64,000 nucleotides of DNA, taken from the NCBI RefSeq assembly GCF_030270585.1, contig NZ_BSYI01000020.1, positions 18,833-82,832 on the forward strand, written 5' to 3'. The DNA comes from Paralimibaculum aggregatum. GTDB lineage: Bacteria > Pseudomonadota > Alphaproteobacteria > Rhodobacterales > Rhodobacteraceae. Positions within the stretch are counted from its first letter, which is position 1. Every line of letters starts with the position of its first letter. The position numbers and the translations under genes were made by a program. The notes beneath the pieces are model-generated. The model was not told the origin of the DNA, searched no databases, and worked only from the letters and a program-made list of their open reading frames with translations. This document shows, piece by piece, positions 33,478-42,780 of this stretch.

Positions 33478-34317
33478 ATGGACCATCTCGACGAGCCCCG
33501 TCCGATCCTCGTGATCGGCGCCACCGGCAAGACCGGCAGCCGCATCGCCCGCAGGCTGGCGGAGGCCGGGCACCCGGTGCGCCGCGGCGCGCGCGGCAGC
33601 GCCATCCCCTTCGACTGGGAGCGCCCGGAGACCTGGGCGGCGGCGCTTGCCGGCTGCCGCGCGGCCTATGTCTCCTATTTCCCCGACCTCGCCTTCCCCG
33701 GCGCGGCCGAGAAGATCGCGGCGCTGACGGTGGCGGCGCGGGCCGCGGGGATCGAGCGCCTGGTGCTGCTCTCCGGCCGCGGCGAGCATCATGCCGAGCG
33801 CTGCGAGGAGATCGTCCGGCAGAGCGGCCTCGGCTTCACCCTCCTGCGCTGCGCCTGGTTCGCGCAGAACTTCAGCGAGGGCTATCTGCACGCGCCGGTG
33901 CTGGCGGGGGAGATCGCGCTGCCCGGCGGGCAGGTGCGCGAGCCGATCGTCGATGTCGAGGACGTGGCGGAAGTCGCGGTCGCGGCGCTCACCGGGGAGG
34001 GCCATGACGGCGCGCTCTACGAGCTCACCGGCCCGCAGCTCCTGGGTTTTGCCGAGGCCGCGGCGGCGCTCTCGGCGGCGCTCGGGCGCGAGATCGCCTG
34101 GCGCCCGATCAGCCTCGCCGATTTCCATGCCGCGCTGCTGCCGCTCGGCGGCGCGATGGTGGCGGAGGTCTTCACCGGGATCGCCCGCGAGACGCTCGAC
34201 GGCCGCAACCAGTGGCTCGGCGACGGGGTGCAGCGCGCCCTCGGCCGCCCGCCACGCAGCTTCGCCGCATTCGCCCGCGCCGCCGCCGAGACCGGCGCCT
34301 GGTCCGACGCCGCCTGA
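33478..34317 (+). CDS. NmrA-family NAD(P)-binding protein
   Basis: A 279-aa atypical SDR. The dinucleotide-binding motif GATGKTGSRIARRL begins at residue 14. Next come RLVLLSGRGEHHAERCEE, LRCAWFAQNFSEGYL and PIVDVEDVAEVAVAAL. These match NmrA-like or azoreductase-like NAD(P)-binding proteins, which act as redox sensors or quinone/azo reductases. The classical SDR catalytic Tyr-x3-Lys is absent. Expression is probably controlled by the divergent TetR protein and its two operators. The DUF4345-like gene follows 21 bp downstream. Confidence 0.82.
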   Translation: MDHLDEPRPILVIGATGKTGSRIARRLAEAGHPVRRGARGSAIPFDWERPETWAAALAGCRAAYVSYFPDLAFPGAAEKIAALTVAARAAGIERLVLLSGRGEHHAERCEEIVRQSGLGFTLLRCAWFAQNFSEGYLHAPVLAGEIALPGGQVREPIVDVEDVAEVAVAALTGEGHDGALYELTGPQLLGFAEAAAALSAALGREIAWRPISLADFHAALLPLGGAMVAEVFTGIARETLDGRNQWLGDGVQRALGRPPRSFAAFARAAAETGAWSDAA

Positions 34318-34338
34318 CCCCCGAACGGAGAAACCGAG

Positions 34339-34758
34339 ATGAGAATGCCAGACCTCCTCGCCGCCACCCTGTTCCTCGGCGGCGGCATCGCCGTCGGCAT
34401 CGGCGGGGCCCTCCTGCTCGCGCCGCAGGGCTTCCAGGCCACCCAGGGCATCGCGCTCGGCGCCGACCCGGCGCTGCTGAGCGAGACCCGCGCCGGCGGC
34501 GGCGGGCTGCTCGCCATGGGGCTGCTGATGCTGGCCGGGGCGTTCCGCCCGGCCCTCGCCCACGGCGCCGGCACGGTGGCCGCCGGGGTCTATCTCGGCT
34601 ATGGCCTCGCGCGCTGCATCGGCATGGCGCTCGACGGCTGGCCGGGGGACGGGCTCGCCATGGCCGCCGCGGCGGAGCTTGCCATCGGCGCGGCGGTGCT
34701 CGCGGCGCTCCGGCTCAGAACACCAGCCGCGGCAGCCATGTCGCGATCGCCGGCATGA
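34339..34758 (+). CDS. DUF4345-like integral membrane protein
   Basis: A 139-aa protein with four hydrophobic segments, such as AATLFLGGGIAVGIGGALLL and GGGLLAMGLLMLAGAF. The spacing and the RAGGGGLLAMGLLML motif resemble DUF4345 proteins of unknown function. It follows the NmrA-like gene closely and likely belongs to the same TetR-controlled operon. Its 3' end overlaps the convergent TRAP permease gene by 44 bp. Confidence 0.72.
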   Translation: MRMPDLLAATLFLGGGIAVGIGGALLLAPQGFQATQGIALGADPALLSETRAGGGGLLAMGLLMLAGAFRPALAHGAGTVAAGVYLGYGLARCIGMALDGWPGDGLAMAAAAELAIGAAVLAALRLRTPAAAAMSRSPA

Positions 34759-36265
34759 GCCCGATCAGCCCGATGCCGCAGATCTGCAGCAGGATGAACG
34801 GCACCACGCCGGCATAGATCTGCCCCGTCGAGATCTCCTTCGGCGCCGCCCCGCGCAGATAGAACAGCGAGAAGCCGAAGGGCGGCGTGAGGAAGGAGGT
34901 CTGCAGGTTGATCGCGATCAGCACCGAGAGCCAGAGCGGGTCATGCCCCATCAGGATCAGCGCGGGCGCCACCAGCGGCAGCACGATCACGGTGATCTCG
35001 ACGAAATCGAGGAAGAAGCCGAGCACGAAGATCAGCAGCATGCAGAACAGCAGCGCCCCGGTGGCGCCACCCGGCATCGCCTCGATGATCGCGCCGATGG
35101 TGTCCTCGCCGCCGAGCCCGACGAAGACCAGCGAGAACACGCTGGCGGTGAGGATGGTGGCGAAGATCATCGCGGTGACGGTCATCGTCGAGGTCAGCGC
35201 CGGCACCAGCACCCCGCCCCGCCAGGCGCGCCACAGCGCCGCGCCCACCGCCACGAGGGCGAGCGCCGCGCAGGCCGCGTAGAGCAGGCCGAGCGCCAGC
35301 TCCGGCGCCCCGGCATCGCTGCGCTGCAGCCGCACCGGCGCCAGCCCCGCCATCACCGCGACGAAGATCAGCGCCCCGGCCCCCGCGAGGATCAGCCAGG
35401 GCGTCACCCCCTGGCGCCGGCCGGCCATCAGGATCGCGCCGATGGCGCCCACCGAGGCCGCCTCGGTCGGCGTCGCCACCCCGCCGAGGATCGCCCCCAG
35501 CACCGCGACGATCAGCAGGATCGGCGGCACCACCGCGCCGAGGATCTCGAGCGGCGCGGGCGTCGCCTCGAGCCGCTCCAGCGCCGGCGCATCGCCCGGC
35601 CTGAGCGCGCCGCGCACGGCGATGTAGAGGATGTAGATCGCCACCAGCGCCAGCCCCGGCATCAGCGCGCTGGCAAAGAGCTGGCCGACGGAGATCGTGT
35701 CGATGGTGAACTTGCCCTCGGCATACTGCGCCTGCTGGTAGGCGCTCGACATCACGTCGGACAGGATGATCAGCAGCGTCGAGGGCGGGATGATCTGGCC
35801 GAGCGTGCCGGCGGTGCAGACGAGGCCGGAGGCCAGCCGCGGGTCGTAGCCGGCGCGCAGCATGGTGGGCAGCGCGATCATCCCCATGGCGATCACCGTG
35901 GCGCCGACGATCCCGGTGGAGGCCGCCAGCAGCGCCCCGACCAGCACCACCGAGATGCCGAGCCCGCCGCGCATCCGCCCGAACAGCCGCCCCATGGTCT
36001 CGAGCAGCTCCTCGGCGATGCGGCTCTTCTCCAGCACCGTGCCCATCAGCACGAAGAGCGGGATCGCGATCAGCACGTCGTTGGTCAGCACGCCATAGAC
36101 CCGCTGGCCGAGCGCGCCGAGCAGCGCGATGTCCATCTGCCCGCTGGCCCAGCCGAGATAGGCGAAGGCGATGGCGACGCCCGAGATGCTGAAGGAGACC
36201 GGGAAGCCGAGCAGGATGCAGCCGATCAGCGCGGCAAACATGATGAGGTCGAGATGCGCGATCAT
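34715..36265 (-). CDS. dctM: TRAP transporter large permease (DctM)
   Basis: A 516-aa polytopic protein of the TRAP DctM family: GFPVSFSISGVAIAFAYLG, IAIPLFVLMGTVLEKSRIAEELL, LGQIIPPSTLLIIL and a second repeat half with ETVIVLPLVAP-like and PPFGFSLFYLRG segments. It moves a substrate into the cytoplasm with sodium or proton flow. It is longer than usual (about 425 aa); an insertion of membrane and loop sequence lies near residues 290-350. Start overlaps dctQ stop by 4 bp. Confidence 0.92.
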   Translation of the reverse strand: MIAHLDLIMFAALIGCILLGFPVSFSISGVAIAFAYLGWASGQMDIALLGALGQRVYGVLTNDVLIAIPLFVLMGTVLEKSRIAEELLETMGRLFGRMRGGLGISVVLVGALLAASTGIVGATVIAMGMIALPTMLRAGYDPRLASGLVCTAGTLGQIIPPSTLLIILSDVMSSAYQQAQYAEGKFTIDTISVGQLFASALMPGLALVAIYILYIAVRGALRPGDAPALERLEATPAPLEILGAVVPPILLIVAVLGAILGGVATPTEAASVGAIGAILMAGRRQGVTPWLILAGAGALIFVAVMAGLAPVRLQRSDAGAPELALGLLYAACAALALVAVGAALWRAWRGGVLVPALTSTMTVTAMIFATILTASVFSLVFVGLGGEDTIGAIIEAMPGGATGALLFCMLLIFVLGFFLDFVEITVIVLPLVAPALILMGHDPLWLSVLIAINLQTSFLTPPFGFSLFYLRGAAPKEISTGQIYAGVVPFILLQICGIGLIGLMPAIATWLPRLVF

Positions 36266-36765
36266 GCCGCCGGCTCCCCGAGCCGCAGCAGCGCGCGCAG
36301 CAGGCAGGCCAGCGACTGCACCAGCAGCAGCACGCAGAACGCCGGGATCAGCGATTTCAGCAGGAACACCGCCGGGATGCCGCCCACCGAGATCGGCCCC
36401 TCGAGCACCGCCCAGGCGTTCACCACCGAGGGCCAGGACCAGTAGAGCAGCGCCAGCATCGAGGGCGCCAGCAGGAAGACATGGCCGAAGGCGTCGATCA
36501 GCGCGCGCCGCCGCGCCGGCGCCCGGGCATAGAAGATGTCGACCCGGACATGACCGTCGACCAGCAGCGTGTAGCCCGCGCCGAGCATGAACAGCATGGC
36601 ATGGCCGTAGAGCACGCTCTCGTTCACCGCGATCGAGCTCACCCCGAAGACATAGCGCAGCAGCACCACGGCGAACTGCACCAGCACCATGGCGAGGGCC
36701 AGCCAGCGCACCGTGCGGCCGACCGCCAGATTGATCCTGTCGAGCAGATCGGCGAGGCGCGCCAT
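36262..36765 (-). CDS. dctQ: TRAP transporter small permease (DctQ)
   Basis: A 167-aa protein with four membrane helices, the usual size for DctQ. Segments include VRWLALAMVLVQFAVVLLRY, ESVLYGHAMLFMLGAGYTLL and VRVDIFYARAP, the family signature. It joins the large permease in the membrane. It lies between dctP and dctM in the order P-Q-M, overlapping dctM by 4 bp and 75 bp after the dctP stop. Confidence 0.9.
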   Translation of the reverse strand: MARLADLLDRINLAVGRTVRWLALAMVLVQFAVVLLRYVFGVSSIAVNESVLYGHAMLFMLGAGYTLLVDGHVRVDIFYARAPARRRALIDAFGHVFLLAPSMLALLYWSWPSVVNAWAVLEGPISVGGIPAVFLLKSLIPAFCVLLLVQSLACLLRALLRLGEPAA

Positions 36766-36840
36766 GGCCGTCCCCCAGTCATGCAGGAGCCGGTGCGCGA
36801 GGCGCGCGCACCGGCCGGAGAGGCCCGGAGGCCCCGGCGA

Positions 36841-37926
36841 TCACCAGCCGAAGACGCTCGCGCGGGCGTTCATCTGGCCGTTGTCGGCATAGCTCATATA
36901 GGCGCCGACGGTATCGCGATAGGCCAGGAAGCTCTCGGTGATGCGCACCACCAGCTCGTCGTCGTCCTCGCGCAGCTCCGCCATCACCTCGCCGGCGGCG
37001 GTGCCCATCGCCGCGATCACGCTGTCCGGAAGCTTCCGCACCTGCACGCCCTGGTCGGCCACCAGCTGCTTCAGCGCCAGCGCGTGCTTGGTGGTGTATT
37101 CGGTCCAGACATCGTTGTAGAGCGAGGAACAGGCGACCCCGAGCACCGCCTTCAGATCGTCCGGCAGCGCGGCATAGGCCTCGGCGTTGACCGCGCATTC
37201 CTCGGCCGAGGAGGGCTCGCCGACACCCGGCCAGTAGTAGTTCTTGGCGACCTGGTAGAAGCCGAGCGCGCTGTCGGTCCAGGGCCCGATGAACTCGCCG
37301 GCATCCAGCGCGCCCGACTGCAGCGCCTGGAACATGTCGCGCCCGCCCATCGCCTGCACCGCCATGCCGAGGCGCGCGCACATCTCCGAGGCGAGCCCGG
37401 TGGTGCGGAACTTCAGGCCCTTGAGATCGTCCACCGAGGCGATCTCGGTGCGGAACCAGCCGGCCCATTGCGGCCCCGAGTTGCCGCACAGGAAGGGCTT
37501 GAGGTTGAAGCGGCCATACATCTCGTCATAGAGCGCCTGGCCGCCGCCATGGGCGAGCCAGCCGACCTGCTCGTCGGCGCGCAGGCCGAAGGGCTGCGAG
37601 CCGAACAGCAGGATGCCCTTGGACTTCGAGCCCCAGTAGGCCGGCACCGCGTGGTAGAGCTGCGCGGTGCCCTCGGAGACCGCGTCGAAGACCCCGCGCC
37701 CCGGCACCAGCTCGCCGGCGGCATGGAGCTTCACCTCGAGCCGGCCGCCGGAGAGCGTGGTGATCCGGTCCGCCAGCATCTGCGCCGCGACGCCCGGTCC
37801 CGGCAGGTTGCGCGGCCAGGCGGTGACCATGTTCCAGCGCAGCACGTCCTGCGCGATGGCGGGCGTGGCCAGCGCCGCCGCGGCGGTGCCGAGAGCGGCC
37901 GATTGCAGGAGTTCACGTCGTTTCAT
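36841..37926 (-). CDS. dctP: TRAP transporter solute-binding protein (DctP)
   Basis: A 361-aa periplasmic binding protein. The signal MKRRELLQSAALGTAAAALA with adjacent arginines suggests Tat export. The mature domain has LADRITTLSGGRLEVKL, ELVPGRGVFDAVSEGTAQLYHA, DDLKGLKFRTTG and MGGRDMFQALQSGALDAGEFIGPW, all typical of the TakP-like subgroup that binds keto or hydroxy acids, often as dimers. The ligand cannot be told from sequence. ATG at 37924-37926. First gene of the dctPQM operon. Confidence 0.92.
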   Translation of the reverse strand: MKRRELLQSAALGTAAAALATPAIAQDVLRWNMVTAWPRNLPGPGVAAQMLADRITTLSGGRLEVKLHAAGELVPGRGVFDAVSEGTAQLYHAVPAYWGSKSKGILLFGSQPFGLRADEQVGWLAHGGGQALYDEMYGRFNLKPFLCGNSGPQWAGWFRTEIASVDDLKGLKFRTTGLASEMCARLGMAVQAMGGRDMFQALQSGALDAGEFIGPWTDSALGFYQVAKNYYWPGVGEPSSAEECAVNAEAYAALPDDLKAVLGVACSSLYNDVWTEYTTKHALALKQLVADQGVQVRKLPDSVIAAMGTAAGEVMAELREDDDELVVRITESFLAYRDTVGAYMSYADNGQMNARASVFGW

Positions 37927-38170
37927 CTTGGCATCCCCTTTGCTGCAGGACCCGCGGAGCCGCGGGAGACGGGTTGCGGGCCGCGCGGCCCGGCCGGCGC
38001 GATGCGCCCTGACCGACTGTCCGGGCAGCAGCAGGGAAAAATCAAGAGCAGAAACCGAAGCCGCGGCCAATCCCCGCCGCCCCGGCGCGGCGCGGGGGCG
38101 GGGGCGGGGTGGGCGGGCGGGCGCCCCCGTTCCCGCGCCGCGCCGGGGCGGCGGGGTCCGGGCGCCCGGC

Positions 38171-39838
38171 TCAGGCCGGGAAGCGGCCGGTCCCTGCCAC
38201 GCGGGCGATCAGCGCCGGCGGCGGCGGCATCGCGCCCCCGGCGGCAAGCTGCGCCAGGTCCGCCGCCACGCGGTCCAGCCCCCGCGCCTCGGCGCGGTGC
38301 ATCGGCCCGCCGCGCCAGCGGGGAAAGCCGCAGCCATGGATCGCCGCGAGGTCGATATCCGCCGCGCGCCGCGCGATGCCCGCCTCGAGCAGCCGGGCGC
38401 CGGCATCGACGAGGGCGAGGCAGATCCGCTCGGCGATCTCCCCGTCCCCGTCCCGCGGCGCCCCGCTGCCTGCGGCTTCCGGCAGCGCGAGAGCCGCCGG
38501 GTCGAAGCCGAACCGCGCCAGCGCCTCCCCGAGCGCGCCAGGCGGCGTGCCGCCGGCCAGCAGCCGCCCGATCTGCGCCGCCGCCGCCGCTCCGAGCGCG
38601 TGGGCGATGCCCTCCCCGCCCGGGCCGGTCAGCACGGGCACCCGGCCGATGGCCCGCGCCAGCGCGATGCCGGTGGCGGCAGCATCGGGCGATGTCGCCG
38701 GGCCCTGCACGACCTCGAGCAACCGCATGCCGGGATTGCCGAAGCGCAGGCCGATCACCCGGCCCGGATCGGCGAGACCCGGCACCGCCAGGGCCGGATC
38801 CCCGGCGACGGCCAGCACCGCATCCGGCTTCAGCGCCGCCGCGAGTGCCTGCAGCGCCGCCGGCTCCGCATCGCCGGCAATCGCGAGGTCCGCTTCTGCC
38901 GCCGGCACCGCCTCGAGCCGAGAATCGGCCAGACCGGCGGCGATCTCCTCCGGCGCGCCCGCAGCCAGGGCGACCCGGCGCAGCGGGTGCGGCCGCGCGC
39001 CGCCAAGCTCCGGGGGTTTCGCCGCCGCCCGTTCGGCGAAGAAGACATGGCGCAGCGCCCGTGCCTCCGCGGCATCGCGGAGCGCGAGGAAGGTCTGCCG
39101 CTCGAAGGCCAGCGCCGCCGCGGCCTCCGTCTCCACCGCCCGGCGCAGGCAGGCGAGGGCATGGCCCGGCGCCCCTGCCCCCTGCGCGAGCCGCGCCGCC
39201 TCCGCCGCCCAGAAGCCCGGACCGGGCCGCGAGACCGGCGCCCGGGAAGCCAGCGGCGCCGGCAGCGGCCGCCCCGCGATCCCGCCGGCGAAGGCGATTG
39301 CCGCCGCCTCGAGATCCTCCTCCGCGACCCGGTCGAGAAGGCCGAGCGACGCCGCCTCCCCCGCACCGACCCGGCGCCCCGAGGTCACCATCTCCACCGC
39401 CACCTCCGCCGGCACCAGCCGCGGCAGGCGCACCGTGCCGCCGGCGCCGGGCACGATCCCGAGCGTCACCTCCGGCAGGCCGAGCTGCGCCGTCGCCGCC
39501 GCCAGGCGGTAGTGGCAGCCGAGCGCGAGCTCGAGTCCGCCGCCGAGGGCCGTGCCGTGGATCGCCGCCACCCAGGGCTTCGATGCCGCCTCGATCCGCG
39601 CGATCACCTCCGGCAGCGAGGGCGGCTCGGCCGGCCTGCCGAACTCGGTGATGTCGGCGCCCGCAGGAAAGGTGCGCCCCTGCCCGATCAGCACCACCGC
39701 GCGCACCGCCGGATCGGCCTCCAGCGCGGCCGCCGCCGCGGCGATGCCGGCGCGCAACGCATGGCCGAGCGCGTTGACCGGCGGGCTGTCGAGCCGCACC
39801 AGCGCAATCTCCCCCGCCCGCCCGATCGTCACCGCCAT
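38171..39838 (-). CDS. FadJ-like enoyl-CoA hydratase with a degenerate 3-hydroxyacyl-CoA dehydrogenase half
   Basis: A 555-aa protein shorter than FadB/FadJ (about 700). The hydratase half is intact: GTALGGGLELALGCHYR, LPEVTLGIVPGAGGT. In the dehydrogenase half the NAD loop GxGxxG is missing (VALAAGAPEEIAAGL), the Rossmann region is shortened, and the catalytic histidine segment HFFNP is LRFGNP (Arg365). The C-terminal GFPRWRGGPMHRAE of the family remains. Hydratase or isomerase activity is likely, dehydrogenase activity unlikely. ATG is at 39836-39838; the gene is divergent from the PaaG-like gene. Confidence 0.85.
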   Translation of the reverse strand: MAVTIGRAGEIALVRLDSPPVNALGHALRAGIAAAAAALEADPAVRAVVLIGQGRTFPAGADITEFGRPAEPPSLPEVIARIEAASKPWVAAIHGTALGGGLELALGCHYRLAAATAQLGLPEVTLGIVPGAGGTVRLPRLVPAEVAVEMVTSGRRVGAGEAASLGLLDRVAEEDLEAAAIAFAGGIAGRPLPAPLASRAPVSRPGPGFWAAEAARLAQGAGAPGHALACLRRAVETEAAAALAFERQTFLALRDAAEARALRHVFFAERAAAKPPELGGARPHPLRRVALAAGAPEEIAAGLADSRLEAVPAAEADLAIAGDAEPAALQALAAALKPDAVLAVAGDPALAVPGLADPGRVIGLRFGNPGMRLLEVVQGPATSPDAAATGIALARAIGRVPVLTGPGGEGIAHALGAAAAAQIGRLLAGGTPPGALGEALARFGFDPAALALPEAAGSGAPRDGDGEIAERICLALVDAGARLLEAGIARRAADIDLAAIHGCGFPRWRGGPMHRAEARGLDRVAADLAQLAAGGAMPPPPALIARVAGTGRFPA

Positions 39839-40006
39839 CGCCCGCCCTCCCGCCGTGATCCGTCCGGCCGAGCCTTGCATGGCCCGCCCCGGCTTGCCAG
39901 CCGCCGCGGCGCGGCACGCAAAGCCGCCATGCATCCGGCGCATTGACCGCCGGCCCGCTTTGCGCAACGCCTTGGAGAGAAGCAAGGAACCGCGAGGGAG
40001 GACACC

Positions 40007-40801
40007 ATGTCGGACACTGCCTGCCTGGCCGCGACGCTCGACCACGGCGTGCTGAAGCTCACCCTCAACCGGCCGGAGACGCTCAACGCCTTCACCGCCG
40101 AGATGGGGCGGAGCCTGATCGCCGCGCTCGAGGTCGCCCGCGACGACGACGCGGTGCGCGCGGTGCTGCTGACCGGGGCCGGGCGCGGCTTCTGCGCCGG
40201 GCAGGACCTGACCGAGCGCGATCCCGCCAGCCGCACCGGCCCGCCGGATCTCGGCGAGACGCTGGAGCGGTTCTACAACCCCGTGGTCCGGCTGATCCGC
40301 AGCATCGAGAAGCCGGTGATCTGTGCCGTCAACGGCGTTGCCGCCGGCGCCGGAGCGAACATCGCGCTGGCCTGCGACATCGTGATCGCCGCCAACACCG
40401 CGCGCTTCATCCAGGCCTTCTCGAAGATCGGGCTGATCCCGGATTGCGGCGGCACCTGGACGCTCACCCGGATGCTCGGCGAGGCCCGGGCCAAGGCGCT
40501 GGCGCTCACCGCCGAGCCGCTGGAGGCCGACACCGCCGCGGCCTGGGGGCTGATCTGGCGCACCTGCCCGGCGGTCGATCTGCCGGTGGAGGCGGAGGCG
40601 CTGGCCCGCCGCCTCGCCGCCGGGCCGACCCGGGCGCTCGGGCTGACCAAGCGGGCGATCCAGGCCGCCGGGGCGCAGTCGCTCGATGCCCAGCTCGACC
40701 TCGAGCGCGACCTGCAGCGCGAGGCCGGGCGGAGCGCCGACCATGCCGAGGGCGTCGCCGCCTTCCTCGAGAAGCGCCCGGCGCAGTTCACCGGCCGCTG
40801 A
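40007..40801 (+). CDS. paaG: Enoyl-CoA hydratase/isomerase, PaaG-like
   Basis: A 264-aa crotonase. Oxyanion-hole segments are GRGFCAGQDLTERD and NGVAAGAGANIALACDI. GLIPDCGGTW has the catalytic aspartate used by PaaG-type isomerases in place of the hydratase glutamate. PaaG rearranges epoxy-phenylacetyl-CoA to oxepin-CoA, but no paaA-E genes are here. So isomerase chemistry is inferred while the exact substrate is open. Start ATG at 40007 after GAGGGAGGA. Confidence 0.82.
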   Translation: MSDTACLAATLDHGVLKLTLNRPETLNAFTAEMGRSLIAALEVARDDDAVRAVLLTGAGRGFCAGQDLTERDPASRTGPPDLGETLERFYNPVVRLIRSIEKPVICAVNGVAAGAGANIALACDIVIAANTARFIQAFSKIGLIPDCGGTWTLTRMLGEARAKALALTAEPLEADTAAAWGLIWRTCPAVDLPVEAEALARRLAAGPTRALGLTKRAIQAAGAQSLDAQLDLERDLQREAGRSADHAEGVAAFLEKRPAQFTGR

Positions 40802-40860
40802 AGCGCTGCCTGCCGTGCAGGCGGGTCGCCAGCCGCCATGCACGGCCGGCAGGAAACCGG

Positions 40861-41721
40861 ATGACCGACCGGGAGGCCGAGATGACCGCACTCCTGCGCG
40901 AGCCCGCGCTGCACTTCCTTGCCCTCGGGCTGCTCGTCTTCCTCGGCTACGGCGCGGTCGGCGGGGGCGGCGCCGCGCCGGAGGACACCGCGGCCGGGCA
41001 GATCGTCGTGACCGCGGCAGAGACCGAGCGCCTCGCCGCGGGCTTCACCCAGACCTGGCGCCGGGCGCCGGAGCCGGCCGAGCTCGAGGCGCTGGTCGCC
41101 GGGCATGTCCGCGAGGCGGTGCTGGTGCGCGAGGCGCGCGCCCTCGGGCTCGATGCGGGCGATCCGGTGATCCGCCAGCGGCTGCGCCAGAAGATGGAGT
41201 TCCTGCTCGAGGCACAGGCCGGCGGCGCGGAGCCCGGACCCGGCGAGCTCGAGGCCTTCCATGCCGCGCATGGCGAGCGCTTCTCGCGCCCCCCGCGCCT
41301 GACATTCACCCAGGTCTATCTCGGCGAGGCGCCCGCGGAGGCGGAGGTGGCAGCGGCGCGCGCCGGCCTCGATGCGGGCACCGATCCGGGCAGCCTCGGC
41401 CGGCGGACCATGCTGCCGGCGCGCTTCGGCCCGGCGCCGCCGGCGGCGATCGACACGGTGTTCGGCCCCGGCATGTTCGCCGCCGTCGAAGCGCTGCCGC
41501 AGGGGACATGGGCCGGGCCGGTGCGCTCCGGCTTCGGGCTGCATCTCGTGCGGGTCGATGCCCATGAGCCGCCGGTGCTACCGCCCTTCGGCGAGATCGC
41601 CGCGGCGGTGCGTGCCGCCTGGGAGGCCGAGACGCGCAGGGCCGCCACCGAGGCGCTGATCGAGGCGCTGGTGGCCCGCTACGAGATCGTCCGCCCCGGC
41701 GGCGAGGCCGGCGCGCCATGA
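40861..41721 (+). CDS. Membrane-anchored parvulin-type peptidyl-prolyl isomerase
   Basis: A 286-aa protein. An N-terminal membrane helix (LHFLALGLLVFLGYGAV) is followed by a SurA/PrsA-like helical region with VLVREARALGLDAGDPVIRQRLRQKMEF. A short parvulin domain ends in GFGLHLVRV. It probably folds exported proteins. Start ATG is 40861. Its stop overlaps the HupE gene start by 4 bp, so it may specifically fold or assemble that membrane protein. Confidence 0.78.
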   Translation: MTDREAEMTALLREPALHFLALGLLVFLGYGAVGGGGAAPEDTAAGQIVVTAAETERLAAGFTQTWRRAPEPAELEALVAGHVREAVLVREARALGLDAGDPVIRQRLRQKMEFLLEAQAGGAEPGPGELEAFHAAHGERFSRPPRLTFTQVYLGEAPAEAEVAAARAGLDAGTDPGSLGRRTMLPARFGPAPPAAIDTVFGPGMFAAVEALPQGTWAGPVRSGFGLHLVRVDAHEPPVLPPFGEIAAAVRAAWEAETRRAATEALIEALVARYEIVRPGGEAGAP

Positions 41722-42728
41722 GGACGGCACTCCTCGCCGCGCTGCTGCTCCTTGCCGGGCTGCTGCCCCAGCCGGCGGCGCCGCATGCGCTGCAGCCGGC
41801 CTATCTCGAGCTCGCCCGTCTCGGCGAGGATACCTGGCGGATCACCTGGCGCAGGCCGGCGGTGGGGGGCCGGCCGATGGCGATCGCGGCGGCGCTGCCG
41901 GACGCCTGCAGCCCGCGGCGCGGCCCGGCGCCGGCATTCGATGGCGGCGGCTTCACCAGCCGCTGGATCGCGCGCTGCGCCGGGGGCCTGCGCGGCGGGC
42001 GCATCGCGGTGGAGGGCCTCGCGGCGACGCGGACGGACGTGCTGCTGCGCTACGAGACCGCCGACGGGCGCGCGGCGGCGGTGCGGCTCACGCCGGACGC
42101 CCCGGCGGCCACGGTGCCGGAGGATCCGGGCGCGGCCACCGTCCTCGCCACCTATCTGCCGCTCGGCGTCGAGCACATCCTCGAGGGGATCGACCACCTG
42201 CTCTTCGTGCTGGCGCTGCTGCTCCTGGTGCGGCGCTGGCGGCGCCTGCTGGCCGCCGTCACCGCCTTCACCCTGGCGCACAGCCTGACCCTGGCGGGCG
42301 CGACGCTGGGGCTGATCGACCTGCCGGGCCCGCCGGTGGAGGCGGTGATCGCGCTCTCGATCGTGATGCTGGCGGCAGAGGTCGCGCGCCCGGCCGGGGC
42401 GCCAGAGACCTGGGCGGCACGGCGCCCCTGGGCGGTGGCCTTCGGCTTCGGCCTGCTGCACGGGCTCGGCTTCGCCGGGGCGCTGCGCGAGATCGGCCTG
42501 CCCGAGACCGACCTCGCGATGGCGCTCCTCGCCTTCAACCTCGGCGTCGAGCTCGGCCAGATCGCCTTCATCGCCGCCGTTGCCGGGCTGGCGCTGCTGC
42601 TCGGGCGGCTCTGGCCGCGGGGCTTCCGCGCGGCGATGGCGCCGGGCGGGGCGGGGCTCAGGGCGCTCGCCTACGGCATCGGCAGCCTCGCCGCCTTCTG
42701 GACGGTGGAGCGCATCGCCGCCTTCTGA
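41718..42728 (+). CDS. HupE/UreJ-family membrane protein
   Basis: A 336-aa protein with a signal peptide (LLAALLLLAGLLPQ), an exported domain to about residue 145, then about six membrane helices. Motifs EHILEGIDHLLFVLALLL, FTLAHSLTLAGATL, GLLHGLGFAGALREIGL and LAFNLGVELGQ identify HupE/UreJ_2 proteins, thought to bind or transport nickel or other metals through conserved histidines. Translationally coupled to the PPIase. It ends at a convergent terminator (42758-42780). Confidence 0.85.
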   Translation: MRTALLAALLLLAGLLPQPAAPHALQPAYLELARLGEDTWRITWRRPAVGGRPMAIAAALPDACSPRRGPAPAFDGGGFTSRWIARCAGGLRGGRIAVEGLAATRTDVLLRYETADGRAAAVRLTPDAPAATVPEDPGAATVLATYLPLGVEHILEGIDHLLFVLALLLLVRRWRRLLAAVTAFTLAHSLTLAGATLGLIDLPGPPVEAVIALSIVMLAAEVARPAGAPETWAARRPWAVAFGFGLLHGLGFAGALREIGLPETDLAMALLAFNLGVELGQIAFIAAVAGLALLLGRLWPRGFRAAMAPGGAGLRALAYGIGSLAAFWTVERIAAF

Positions 42729-42757
42729 GCGCCCCCGGCCCTGCCCCTGCTCCTGAT

Positions 42758-42780
42758 CCTGAGCGCTTCGGGCGCTCAGG
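42758..42780. terminator. Bidirectional terminator hairpin, 9-bp stem with TTCGG loop
   Basis: CCTGAGCGC pairs exactly with GCGCTCAGG around TTCGG. It lies between the convergent HupE and haem-monooxygenase genes and overlaps the latter's stop codon (42776-42778). No strong T run, but the stem is very stable. Confidence 0.65.

Noticed and set aside
40007..40801. Evidence for a full phenylacetate pathway
   Set aside because: Only a PaaG-like isomerase and, far away, a PaaH-like dehydrogenase are present; paaABCDE, paaK, paaZ and paaJ are absent.
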